DNA of 64,000 bases, taken from positions 682,001-746,000 of the forward strand of contig CAVXRO010000014.1 in assembly GCA_963764235.1 (NCBI GenBank). Reading direction: 5' to 3'. Made by a program: the position numbers and the translations under genes. Source of the stretch: DATFVA01 sp963764235. GTDB taxonomy: Bacteria; Bacteroidota; Ignavibacteria; Ignavibacteriales; Ignavibacteriaceae. The stretch's first letter is position 1, and each line of letters starts with the position of its first letter. The notes under the pieces are model-generated. The model was not told the DNA's origin. It saw only the letters and a list, made by a program, of their open reading frames with translations, and did not search any database. Shown here in pieces: positions 46,392 to 54,320 of the stretch.

Positions 46392-48046
46392 TTTACCTCC
46401 TCTTCCAGTACTGGTTCATCATTTTCTTTATACTCGTAGGGTCCAGTAGTAATTATCGGAATTTCCTCAAAGTTTTCATGTGTCGGAGGGGTATCAACTT
46501 TCCATTCAAGGGTTTCACCACCCCAGATATTATTTGCGGTTACAACAGGGCCGCTCCTGAGACTTTTAATAAGGTTAGTAAACATTATTATTAAACCTGT
46601 GATCAGGATCCATGATCCGACTGTAGAAATGACATGATACGGCTGATACTGAGGAAGATAATCATAATACCTCCTCGGCATTCCCAGCCAGCCCATTACA
46701 AACATCGGAAAGTAAAGTGTATTGAATCCTACAAAGATTATCCAGAAAGCAATTTTTGCTGTTTTCTTGTTATACATCCTTCCGAACATTTTCGGCAGCC
46801 AGTAATGGAGCGCCGCAAAGATGCCGAAACCTGTACCGCCGAACATTACATAATGAAAGTGACCTACAATGAAAGAGGTATCGGTGATCTGAATATCAAC
46901 AGAGAGTGCTCCCTGGATCACACCTGTCAATCCGCCAATCGAGAATAGAAATATAAATGCCAATGCGAAGAGCATCGGAGGTTCAAGTTCAATTGAGCCT
47001 TTATATAGTGTTGCTGTCCAGTTGAACACTTTTATTGCACTAGGTATGGCTACAAGAAAAGTAAGCAGCGAGAATACGAACTGCCCCGTATCACTCATTC
47101 CTGCAGCGAACATATGGTGAGCCCATACCAGCGACCCGAAGAGGGCGATACCGATACTCGAGAAAGCTATGAACTTATAGCCAAAAATTGTACGATGTGC
47201 GAAGACAGGTATTATTTCGGAAATGACGCCCATCGCCGGGACAATCATTATATATACCGCAGGGTGTGAATAAATCCAGAATAAATGCTGGAATAAAACC
47301 GGATCGCCTCCAAGCGCCGGATCAAAAAGTCCGACACCGAATACCCGTTCTACTATAACAAGAAGTAAAGTTATCCCGATAATGGGTGTTGCCAGAATCT
47401 GAATCCAGGCTGTAGCGTATAAGCTCCAAGTAAACAGAGGCATTTTGAACCAGCCCATCCCCGGCGCTCTCAGCCTGTGAATTGTAGTTACAAAATTTAA
47501 TCCTGTCAGGATAGAGGAGAACCCGAGTACGAATGCTGCAAACATCGTAAAGATAACGTTCGTTCCGGTTCTTACACTGTAAGGAATGTAGAAGGTCCAC
47601 CCTGTATCTGCAGGGCCACCGGGCAGAAGGATCGAAAGCAGAACAAGCAGTCCGCCTGTAACATAAAGATACCATGACAACAGGTTAAGCCTCGGGAAGG
47701 CAACATCCTTCGCTCCAATCATTATCGGGAGGAAGAAGTTTCCAAACACAGCCGGAAGCCCGGGAATCACGAATAGAAAGATCATTATCACACCGTGCAG
47801 TGTGAAGAATTCATTGTACGTCTGGGCATCTACAATCGTCCGTCCCGGCGTCAGCAATTCAAGTCTTATCAAAAATCCGAATGTAACCCCAACTGCAAAA
47901 AATGACAGCAAAGCAATCAGATAGAGTATACCGATTCTTTTATGATCAGTTGACAGTATCCATGCTTTAATTCCCTGGTGTTTACCTGTATTTACCAGGT
48001 AGCTCGGATGACCGTTCTGATTTAAAGCAGCAGCATCACTCGCCAT
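46388..48046 (-). CDS. coxA: Cytochrome c oxidase subunit I, A2-type haem-copper oxygen reductase
   Basis: Catalytic subunit that reduces O2 to water and pumps protons. 552 residues with twelve helices. The active-site loop is WIYSHPAVYIMIVP. The Glu of ordinary HPEVY is replaced, and the YSHPxV form marks the A2 subfamily known from Rhodothermus marinus. CuB and haem ligands are in HHMF and HFHYVM. Glycines and Trp residues of the family core are kept (WAHHMFAAGM). GAGG lies upstream of the ATG. It sits in an operon with alternative complex III, the same pairing as in Rhodothermus. Confidence 0.95.
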   Translation of the reverse strand: MASDAAALNQNGHPSYLVNTGKHQGIKAWILSTDHKRIGILYLIALLSFFAVGVTFGFLIRLELLTPGRTIVDAQTYNEFFTLHGVIMIFLFVIPGLPAVFGNFFLPIMIGAKDVAFPRLNLLSWYLYVTGGLLVLLSILLPGGPADTGWTFYIPYSVRTGTNVIFTMFAAFVLGFSSILTGLNFVTTIHRLRAPGMGWFKMPLFTWSLYATAWIQILATPIIGITLLLVIVERVFGVGLFDPALGGDPVLFQHLFWIYSHPAVYIMIVPAMGVISEIIPVFAHRTIFGYKFIAFSSIGIALFGSLVWAHHMFAAGMSDTGQFVFSLLTFLVAIPSAIKVFNWTATLYKGSIELEPPMLFALAFIFLFSIGGLTGVIQGALSVDIQITDTSFIVGHFHYVMFGGTGFGIFAALHYWLPKMFGRMYNKKTAKIAFWIIFVGFNTLYFPMFVMGWLGMPRRYYDYLPQYQPYHVISTVGSWILITGLIIMFTNLIKSLRSGPVVTANNIWGGETLEWKVDTPPTHENFEEIPIITTGPYEYKENDEPVLEEEVK

Positions 48047-48051
48047 AATTT

Positions 48052-48849
48052 CTACCTCTTATTTCTCTTATCTTTCTTAGGTTTTACTTTTATTATCACA
48101 ACAAATACTATTACTCCGAGGAGTATCCCCGCGCCACAGATTCTCAGAATATTGAAAACGTATGTTTTTCCCTGAGGATCATAACTGAAACAGAACTGAA
48201 GCACTCTTCCGATAACCGGAGTCTTCTTACCCTGAGCAGCCTCCAGCACCGCCATTTTAAAATCAAATGGTAGAATACCAAAGCCTCTCGTCTGTGAATA
48301 TCCGGGATAGAGGTACCTGCAGACTTCTCCCTGCGGTGAGACAAAGATCAAGGCTCCTGCATGAATGAAGTTCCTTCCTGTCCGCTTAAACCAGAAACCT
48401 GCAGATCTTGTCAGCTTATCAATGTTTAAACTATCCCCAGTAAGGAATCTCCAGGCCGTATCGGGAAAAGATTTACTGTCTATCAGGCTAAGGAAAGTCT
48501 GCTTCTTCTTCTTAGCTATCTGCGGAGTTTCGGTTTCATCCATGCTTATCGATAAAATCTGATAATCTACCCCCGGTTTTAAATCAGAAGTATTTGCTAC
48601 ATGAGCAACTTCCGTCATTAAAGGACTACATATACCGGGACATTCATAATACACAAAATCTATAATTGTCGGTTTATTAATAATGTCCTTCAACATGACC
48701 TTATTTCCGTCCGAATCTAAAAACTGAAGATCCAGAGGGAGTTTTGCGCCAAGTTGTTCTTCGATATCAGCATCATTCTGTGAAGCTGACAGCTGCACCG
48801 TCCCCATAAATAACATTAATAATAAAACACTAAATGATTTCATTTTCAT
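48052..48849 (-). CDS. SCO1/SenC-family copper chaperone for oxidase assembly
   Basis: Delivers copper or thiol reduction to CuA of subunit II. About 265 residues. A signal peptide is followed by a thioredoxin-like domain with the copper-binding CPGIC motif (YYECPGICSPLM) and the distal His in NFIHAGALIF. A C-terminal membrane helix (about 235-255) is followed by a Lys/Arg tail. I take the ATG at 48849 (MKMKSF), with GAGGAT 6 bases upstream, rather than an ATG at 48873 that overlaps the preceding gene. It lies between cytochrome c and coxA. Confidence 0.92.
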   Translation of the reverse strand: MKMKSFSVLLLMLFMGTVQLSASQNDADIEEQLGAKLPLDLQFLDSDGNKVMLKDIINKPTIIDFVYYECPGICSPLMTEVAHVANTSDLKPGVDYQILSISMDETETPQIAKKKKQTFLSLIDSKSFPDTAWRFLTGDSLNIDKLTRSAGFWFKRTGRNFIHAGALIFVSPQGEVCRYLYPGYSQTRGFGILPFDFKMAVLEAAQGKKTPVIGRVLQFCFSYDPQGKTYVFNILRICGAGILLGVIVFVVIIKVKPKKDKRNKR

Positions 48850-48859
48850 AATGCTATCC

Positions 48860-49792
48860 TCAGGCAATAACACCTTTCAAATAATTAAATAACTCATTCC
48901 ATTCTGAATCGGAAAGGTTAAACACTCCGCCGTTAAATCCATCCTGATTCACATTATTTACAATTATATTTATAAATTCCCGTTCATTATTTTTCCATGA
49001 TCCCGAATTCAATAAGATCGTCAGGGCCTTATCTTTATTACTTGTTATCTTTTTAAACAGGGTGGAAGCAGTATTATTATCCTTTTCAATTTTATCCGCT
49101 ATACTTTTTATCTCATCCACCTTATTTTGATTTTCTTTGATGATAAGCTTCTCGGCATCTGCAATAGGGATCTGTGCAGGGATAAATCTTTTTTGTGAGA
49201 GATTATACAGCTGATCAAGCATAGTCAGATCATCTTTTGCAGGCGGAGGGGGATCAGGAACGAAAGTTGTTCTTATATAATGTGCAAGGGCAAACTTCTC
49301 AGTCGGTGTAAATTGCTGATAAGCGACCATTGCACTTCCCTTAATACCTTCCTGCAAAGTCTGGTAGATACTGGTCAGTTTAGGTCCGTTCACCCAGCCT
49401 TCTTTGCTTGTAAAATTTCTGGGAGAGGGATTTAATCCTGTTGAAGCTGGTCCATCACCTTTTCCGTCTGCTCCGTGGCAGGATACACAGGTTGTCTGGA
49501 AAATCTTCTTTCCCATCTCAACCAGTGAATCAGTTGGCTGCGATAATTTGTTCACATCTGCTGCGGGTACCAGGCTTGATTCCTGGATAGTTAAAACTTC
49601 AGGAGTGTTAGATGTATCAGGAACTGCAACAGGTACTTCCTGCCTCCCGATAAAATTCATCTGGTTGACATAGTATATTCCTATCCCGAGACCAATCAAC
49701 AGGAGATAGGGATAAACCAGTCCGAATATCTTACCGGGATCCTGCCTGATCTCTTCTCTTTTTTCTTTTATAAATTTTTCCAGGTCGCTCAT
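48860..49792 (-). CDS. Membrane-anchored monohaem cytochrome c
   Basis: 310 residues. One N-terminal helix (about 24-43) acts as an uncleaved anchor. A cytochrome c domain has CVSCH near residue 101, with KGDGPA and FTPTEKFALAHYIR after it. A C-terminal helical extension of about 110 residues (EIKSIADKIEKDNNT) is not part of an ordinary cytochrome c. Located between actF and the SCO gene, it is the likely shuttle between alternative complex III and subunit II. AGGAA lies upstream of the ATG. Confidence 0.87.
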   Translation of the reverse strand: MSDLEKFIKEKREEIRQDPGKIFGLVYPYLLLIGLGIGIYYVNQMNFIGRQEVPVAVPDTSNTPEVLTIQESSLVPAADVNKLSQPTDSLVEMGKKIFQTTCVSCHGADGKGDGPASTGLNPSPRNFTSKEGWVNGPKLTSIYQTLQEGIKGSAMVAYQQFTPTEKFALAHYIRTTFVPDPPPPAKDDLTMLDQLYNLSQKRFIPAQIPIADAEKLIIKENQNKVDEIKSIADKIEKDNNTASTLFKKITSNKDKALTILLNSGSWKNNEREFINIIVNNVNQDGFNGGVFNLSDSEWNELFNYLKGVIA

Positions 49793-49817
49793 TTATTAAG
49801 TTCCTAAAATTCATCTG

Positions 49818-51008
49818 TTAGAGACTATAATCCAGACCTCTCTGCAGTTTGGGGTCATTTACAGGTACAAGGTTATATTTATTTGTCATCATTTTGAAGA
49901 TAATCATCACAAATCCTACTACAGCTACCGGGAATACGAGGTCCATCCAGCTGAAGTAGAACGCTCTTCCAGCCTGGACCATACCCGGCATAATAACCCA
50001 GTAAAGATCAAAGAAATGAGCCGCTAAAATCCAGACGGCAACAAATTTCAGTCTTTTTGGATTTGTTTTCGCAGGAAACGACAGCAGCGCGAAAAATGGT
50101 ACAATAAAATGTACTATGATTAAAATAACTGAAGCATACATCCAGCCGCCCTCCCAGCGGTGAAAGAACCAGGAGGTTTCTTCAGGCAGATCAGCATACC
50201 ATATCAGCATATACTGTGAGAAAGCGATATAACCCCAGAAAGCAGTAAAAGCAAACATCATTGTACCAAGGCTGTAGTAATGGTCATTCTTTAATCCCGG
50301 CACCAGGTAGCCGTTCTCTCTTAATATCACGACAGCAAGGGTAAGCACTGCCAGTGCACACCAGACTGTTCCGGCAAAATAATATACACCGAAGATAGTT
50401 GAATACCAGTGAGGTTCAAGGCTCATCATCCAGTCGACTCCGGTCATTGTTATTGTTATGGCAAAAATAAAGATGAAGCCCGTTGATAATTTTATGTTCG
50501 TTCCGGTCAATGCCTGGTCACCTGTCTCATCCTGTTTCCTTGATCTCTGTGTAATCAGGAAATAGAATAATGTCCATACCAGGAAGATCACAACATTCCG
50601 CACAAGGAAAAACGGAATATTCAGATATGCCTCTTTTGATTTAAGAACTGCATCACTTTCAACAACAGAAGTATGTGTCCAGTGGAATACATCGTGAAGT
50701 GTAAAGAAAAGAGGTATGCTGATTATAACAATATAAGGAATCGTACCTGCGAAAAACTCGCTTATCCTCCTGAAAGGAGTGCTCCATACAGCACCCGAGA
50801 GATATTCAAGCGAAACCAGGAACAAAGAACCGACTCCAATACTTAGAAGGAACATAAAAGAAGTGAGGTAGCTATATGATGCTCTCTGGGGATCTATAAT
50901 GTATGCTATAATTCCCAGGACCAGTCCGATACCAAGCAGAGCAAATCCGATGGTTAAAAATTTCTGCGGTAAGGGCCGCTTTATATATCCGGAATCATTT
51001 TTGGACAT
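49818..51008 (-). CDS. actF: Alternative complex III subunit ActF (NrfD-like membrane subunit)
   Basis: Quinol-facing polytopic subunit paralogous to ActC. About 396 residues and about ten helices, with the segment FSQYMLIWYADLPEETSWF and a PFFALLSFPAKTNPKRL region typical of ActF. I place the start at the ATG at 51008 (MSKNDSG), which has AAGGAG 10 bases upstream. An upstream in-frame ATG at 51056 lies inside actD-E and lacks a ribosome-binding site. It overlaps the end of the actD-E gene by 14 bases. Confidence 0.9.
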   Translation of the reverse strand: MSKNDSGYIKRPLPQKFLTIGFALLGIGLVLGIIAYIIDPQRASYSYLTSFMFLLSIGVGSLFLVSLEYLSGAVWSTPFRRISEFFAGTIPYIVIISIPLFFTLHDVFHWTHTSVVESDAVLKSKEAYLNIPFFLVRNVVIFLVWTLFYFLITQRSRKQDETGDQALTGTNIKLSTGFIFIFAITITMTGVDWMMSLEPHWYSTIFGVYYFAGTVWCALAVLTLAVVILRENGYLVPGLKNDHYYSLGTMMFAFTAFWGYIAFSQYMLIWYADLPEETSWFFHRWEGGWMYASVILIIVHFIVPFFALLSFPAKTNPKRLKFVAVWILAAHFFDLYWVIMPGMVQAGRAFYFSWMDLVFPVAVVGFVMIIFKMMTNKYNLVPVNDPKLQRGLDYSL

Positions 51009-52166
51009 TGCTGGAAGACTCCTTTTTAATTTCCTGGATATCAGCGTCGCTTGCATTCTTTGCTCGCTGAAGAACTCTTATATAATTAACAATCGACCAT
51101 CTTTCCTCACGTGTAATCTGATCTGCATATGACGGCATTGCATTCTGCCCGTTCGTTATTACGTGATAGATCCTGCCGTCGGGAAAGTTGATGGCCCGCT
51201 CTGTATGAAGTGAAGGAGGACTCGGGAACTGGCCCCTCAGCCTGCTGTCGCCATCAGCATGATTACCATGGCATGGCGAGCAGAAAGTAAGAAATTTCCT
51301 CTTCCCCAGTTCTATTGATATCTTGGTCGGGAGCACTGGATTAACCAGGTACTCTTTGGGTTCCGCTATTCCCATATAAGGATAAGGAACAAATCCCCGT
51401 GCAACCGTGCCTTCAACCGGTTCTCTCATTCCGAATTCATCAGAAAAGAAAACACTTTTTTCCTGAGGAATCACTTTGTCCTGCTCGGCCATCCAGTTGT
51501 AAGGCACCATGTACATAAACTTATTCAGTGTAAAGTACGTCAGCGCAGATATCGCCAGGGCAACAATTATTAGAAAAGTTATAAACTTTGCGTCGAATAC
51601 AGGATAGGATACTTTATCAGGGAAATAAACCTTTTCAATTTCCACGGCACCCAGGCTTCTATACAGATCTTCCACCTTCTTTTCGTCAAACAGCTGGTCC
51701 TCGGCAAGAATAACAAGTCCGTACCGGTCAACTGATACCTTCTTCATATATTCCGTATCAAGCAGCGGATGATTATTATACGGCAGGTTGAAGAATGCCA
51801 TTATCATACCGAAGACAGTAGATAAAGCTGCCAGCAGCACAGTGAACTCAAATGTAATCGGAATAAAAGCAGGAAGAGCGAAGTAAGGTTTCCCTCCTAT
51901 AACCATAGGGTAATCGACTGACATAGCCCAGTACATAAATAAAAGAATAAATGCCGCACCCGAGAATCCGAAAAACAATGTGACAAATCCCAGCTTTGAT
52001 GACCTTTTCAATCCCATCGCCGGATCCATTCCATGAAGAGGATAGGGAGTATTTACATCAAACTTTTTATAACCGCTCGCTTACAACTTTCCTTGCAGCG
52101 TTTATGATAGAATCAGGTTTATCAAACAGTGCAGTAATACCGAATTAACTTTTCTGTTCTATCCAT
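50995..52166 (-). CDS. Alternative complex III ActD-ActE fusion (DUF3341 plus cytochrome c), frameshifted near its 5' end
   Basis: The intact frame (50995-52029) has two helices at about 13-35 and 52-80, a DUF3341-like region to about 140 and a third helix at about 147-167. A cytochrome c domain follows, with CSPCH at 250-254 and Met region NAMPSYADQ. So ActD and the usually separate monohaem ActE are one protein. Topology is consistent: the third helix carries the haem domain to the periplasm. The ActD N-terminus continues upstream to an ATG at 52166 that overlaps the actC stop by one base. It is interrupted by indels near 52071 and 52145, between which KPDSIINAARKVVSER reads cleanly. Confidence 0.85.
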
Positions 52167-53065
52167 TATGCATGACCTCCGTGATGTGAAGGCTGTGCGC
52201 CATCTGACATTGCCTTTAACTTCAGACATTGAAACAACAGGTAATGTTCTTGTAAAAAGAATTACAAACGTAAAGAATAAACCGAAACTTCCGACCAGAA
52301 TTCCAATATCAAACATCGTGGGGACTAATGTTCCCCAGCTCGAAGGCAGAAAATCTCTGTGCAGAGAGGTAACTACGATCACGAATCTTTCAAACCACAT
52401 ACCTACATTTACAAGTATCGCGATAACCAGCATAATAGGTACTGATCTTCTTATTTTCCTGAACCAGAACAGCTGCGGAAAGAGAACATTGCAGCTAACC
52501 ATTATCCAGTATGCCCATGCGAAAGGACCGAATGCACGATTTATAAACACGAATTGTTCAACTGGATTACCGCTGTACCATGCCATAAAAAATTCCATAC
52601 CATATGCATAACCAACCATGGATCCCGTAAGAAGAATAACTTTATTCATATTTTCCAGGTGGTTTATCGTGATGATATTTTCCAGATCGAAAACTTTCCT
52701 GACAAAAATAAGAACTGTAACCACCATCGCAAATCCGGAGAAAATAGCTCCCGCAACAAAATATGGAGGAAATATAGTTGAATGCCATCCGGGAAGAATC
52801 GCTACAGCAAAGTCAAAACTTACAACCGTATGAACCGAAAATACAAGAGGAGTTGCAAGTCCGGCCAGGATCATATAAACTTTTTCATAATGCTGCCAGT
52901 GTCTGTTAGAGTGTCTCCAGCCAAGACTAAAAATCGAATAGACAAGTTTCTTTAATTTTTGAGTTGTCCTGTCTCGCAGAGTTGCAAAATCAGGTATAAG
53001 ACCTACATACCAGAAAACAAGTGAAACAGTAAAATAAGTGGAAACTGCAAATACGTCCCATACTA
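52122..53065 (-). CDS. actC: Alternative complex III ActC, C-terminal part (frameshifted)
   Basis: NrfD-like integral membrane subunit that binds quinol with ActF. This frame reads without a break from about 53065 (WDVFAVSTYFTVSLVFWYV) through SVHTIVSF-like and PGWHSTIFPPYFVAGAIFSG blocks to LPVVSMSEVK. An extra base near 52213 then diverts it to a false stop at 52122. Corrected, it ends SDGAQPSHHGGHA with a stop at 52166-52168 that overlaps the actD start (TAATG). About 310 residues of ActC are covered here; the rest is in the next feature upstream. Confidence 0.85.
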
Positions 53066-53080
53066 AGAGGAGAAATAAAA

Positions 53081-53563
53081 TTAACCCAGAGTGCCATGCT
53101 GGTTAGGATATGGAATCAAATAACCGGCAAGCCATGGGCGGCCGATATGGATCAACGGAAAAATTCCCGCGCACATAACTGCAAAGATCGTCATAGCTTC
53201 AGCAAACCTCGCAATACCTGTTCTCCATCTCTGTCTTAAAAGAAAGAGTATAGCGGAAATAAGAGTTCCGGCGTGTCCAATACCGACCCAGAACACGAAG
53301 TTGACAATCGGGAAAGCCCCAGCCAACCGGCTGATTATTTCCCCACATACCAACTCCGAAGTAAAAACTAATAGCCAATACAGATAACTCCGAAGAGCAG
53401 AAACTAACCGATATCGAAATTGCAATAAAAAATTTCTTATCGGTTTTGTATCCATTGGTTTGGCTACAATTTGTTCGATCTCGGACGGGTCAATCCGCCT
53501 TCTAATACCGGAATCTCCCTGATAGTCAACAAAAGGATAATCCCTAATCTCTGGTTCTTTCAC
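53081..53563 (-). CDS. actC: Alternative complex III ActC, N-terminal part (frameshifted)
   Basis: It begins with a GTG at 53563 that overlaps the actB stop by one base (TAGTG), with GGAGG 7 bases upstream. Residues 1-40 (IDPSEIEQIV) and the block from about 88 on (VGIGHAGTLISAILFLLRQ ... RPWLAGYLIPYPNQHG) are ActC. The middle, about residues 42-85, is out of frame: a missing A in the run at 53444-53447 and an extra base at 53310-53312 cancel each other. The correct frame there reads FFIAISISVSF and YFGVGMWGNNQPVGWGFP. A further extra base near 53091 creates the stop at 53081, and one near 53064 follows. Confidence 0.83.
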   Translation of the reverse strand: MKEPEIRDYPFVDYQGDSGIRRRIDPSEIEQIVAKPMDTKPIRNFLLQFRYRLVSALRSYLYWLLVFTSELVCGEIISRLAGAFPIVNFVFWVGIGHAGTLISAILFLLRQRWRTGIARFAEAMTIFAVMCAGIFPLIHIGRPWLAGYLIPYPNQHGTLG

Positions 53564-53893
53564 TACACTTCCTCCGAATGAGTATTTCTTAATTTAGCCA
53601 TGATATGTAACATTGGGTCTAACGTATTCAAATCTTCCAAATACATAATATCCTAATTTATGTTCCTGTATTTTGAAATTCGATTCCTTATCATTTATAT
53701 CGCCAAAAATGATTGCTTCTGTCCTGACAGGCTTCCTGACAGGCAGTTTTAACATCGGAACCTTTAAAGTTCCTGTTTCTCTCTGATTGCGTCTGCCCTT
53801 GCTTCCATAATTCTTTGAATACAGAAAGTACATTTTTCCATTACTCCGCGGGAACGAACTGTAACTTCAGGATTATAAACCAGATTAAATAGA
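53563..53893 (-). pseudogene. actB: 3' end of actB in several frames
   Basis: After the ferredoxin block the actB protein continues but changes frame repeatedly. Frames read, in order, AYQENNLFNLVYNPEVTVRS and RGVMEKCTFCIQRIMEARAD, then KGSDVKTACQEAC, EAIIFGDINDKES, and a last piece with EYVRPNVTY and AKLRNTHSEEV to a TAG at 53563-53565. One-base changes near 53911, 53767, 53724, 53640, 53620 and 53606 would restore a single frame. The Cys residues of the iron-sulfur domain (CTFC, C, C) are all kept. Confidence 0.75.
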
Positions 53894-54320
53894 TTATTCT
53901 CCTGATATGCAATCTCTGAAATGATCCCTGAAATTAAAGAAGTTAAATCTTCTAACTTTATAAGGACAGTTATTTGAACAATATCTCGTACCTACACAGC
54001 GGTTATATACCATCTGATTTAATCCGTCGGGACTATGAGTTGTTGCGGCAACGGGACAAACATTTTCACAAGGCGCATGATCACAATGCTGACATAGCAT
54101 TAGCTGGTGACTAACCTTTGGTTCCTCACTGGATCCTGAATAATACCTGTCAATTCTAATCCATTGCATTTCACTGCCCTCCGCAACCTGATCCTTTCCC
54201 ACTACCGGAATATTATTTTCGGAATTGCACGCAATAACACATTCACCGCAGCCAAGGCATTTATTCATGTCGATTGCCATTCCCCATTTTACTCCGGTGT
54301 ATTCATAGTCGGGATAAGAC
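53894..54320 (-). CDS. actB: Alternative complex III ActB, ferredoxin-like iron-sulfur part (frameshifted fragment)
   Basis: Carries the NrfC/ferredoxin-like module of ActB. Cys motifs are CLGCGECVIAC, CQHCDHAPCENVC and CVGTRYCSNNC, ligands for several Fe-S clusters in the periplasmic arm. The frame is open from about 54320 (SYPDYEYTGVKWG), in direct continuation of the 779-residue upstream part once one base of the TTTT run at 54321-54324 is removed. The internal ATG at 54280 is not the start of a separate gene. The frame ends at 53894 because of an extra base near 53911. Confidence 0.88.
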
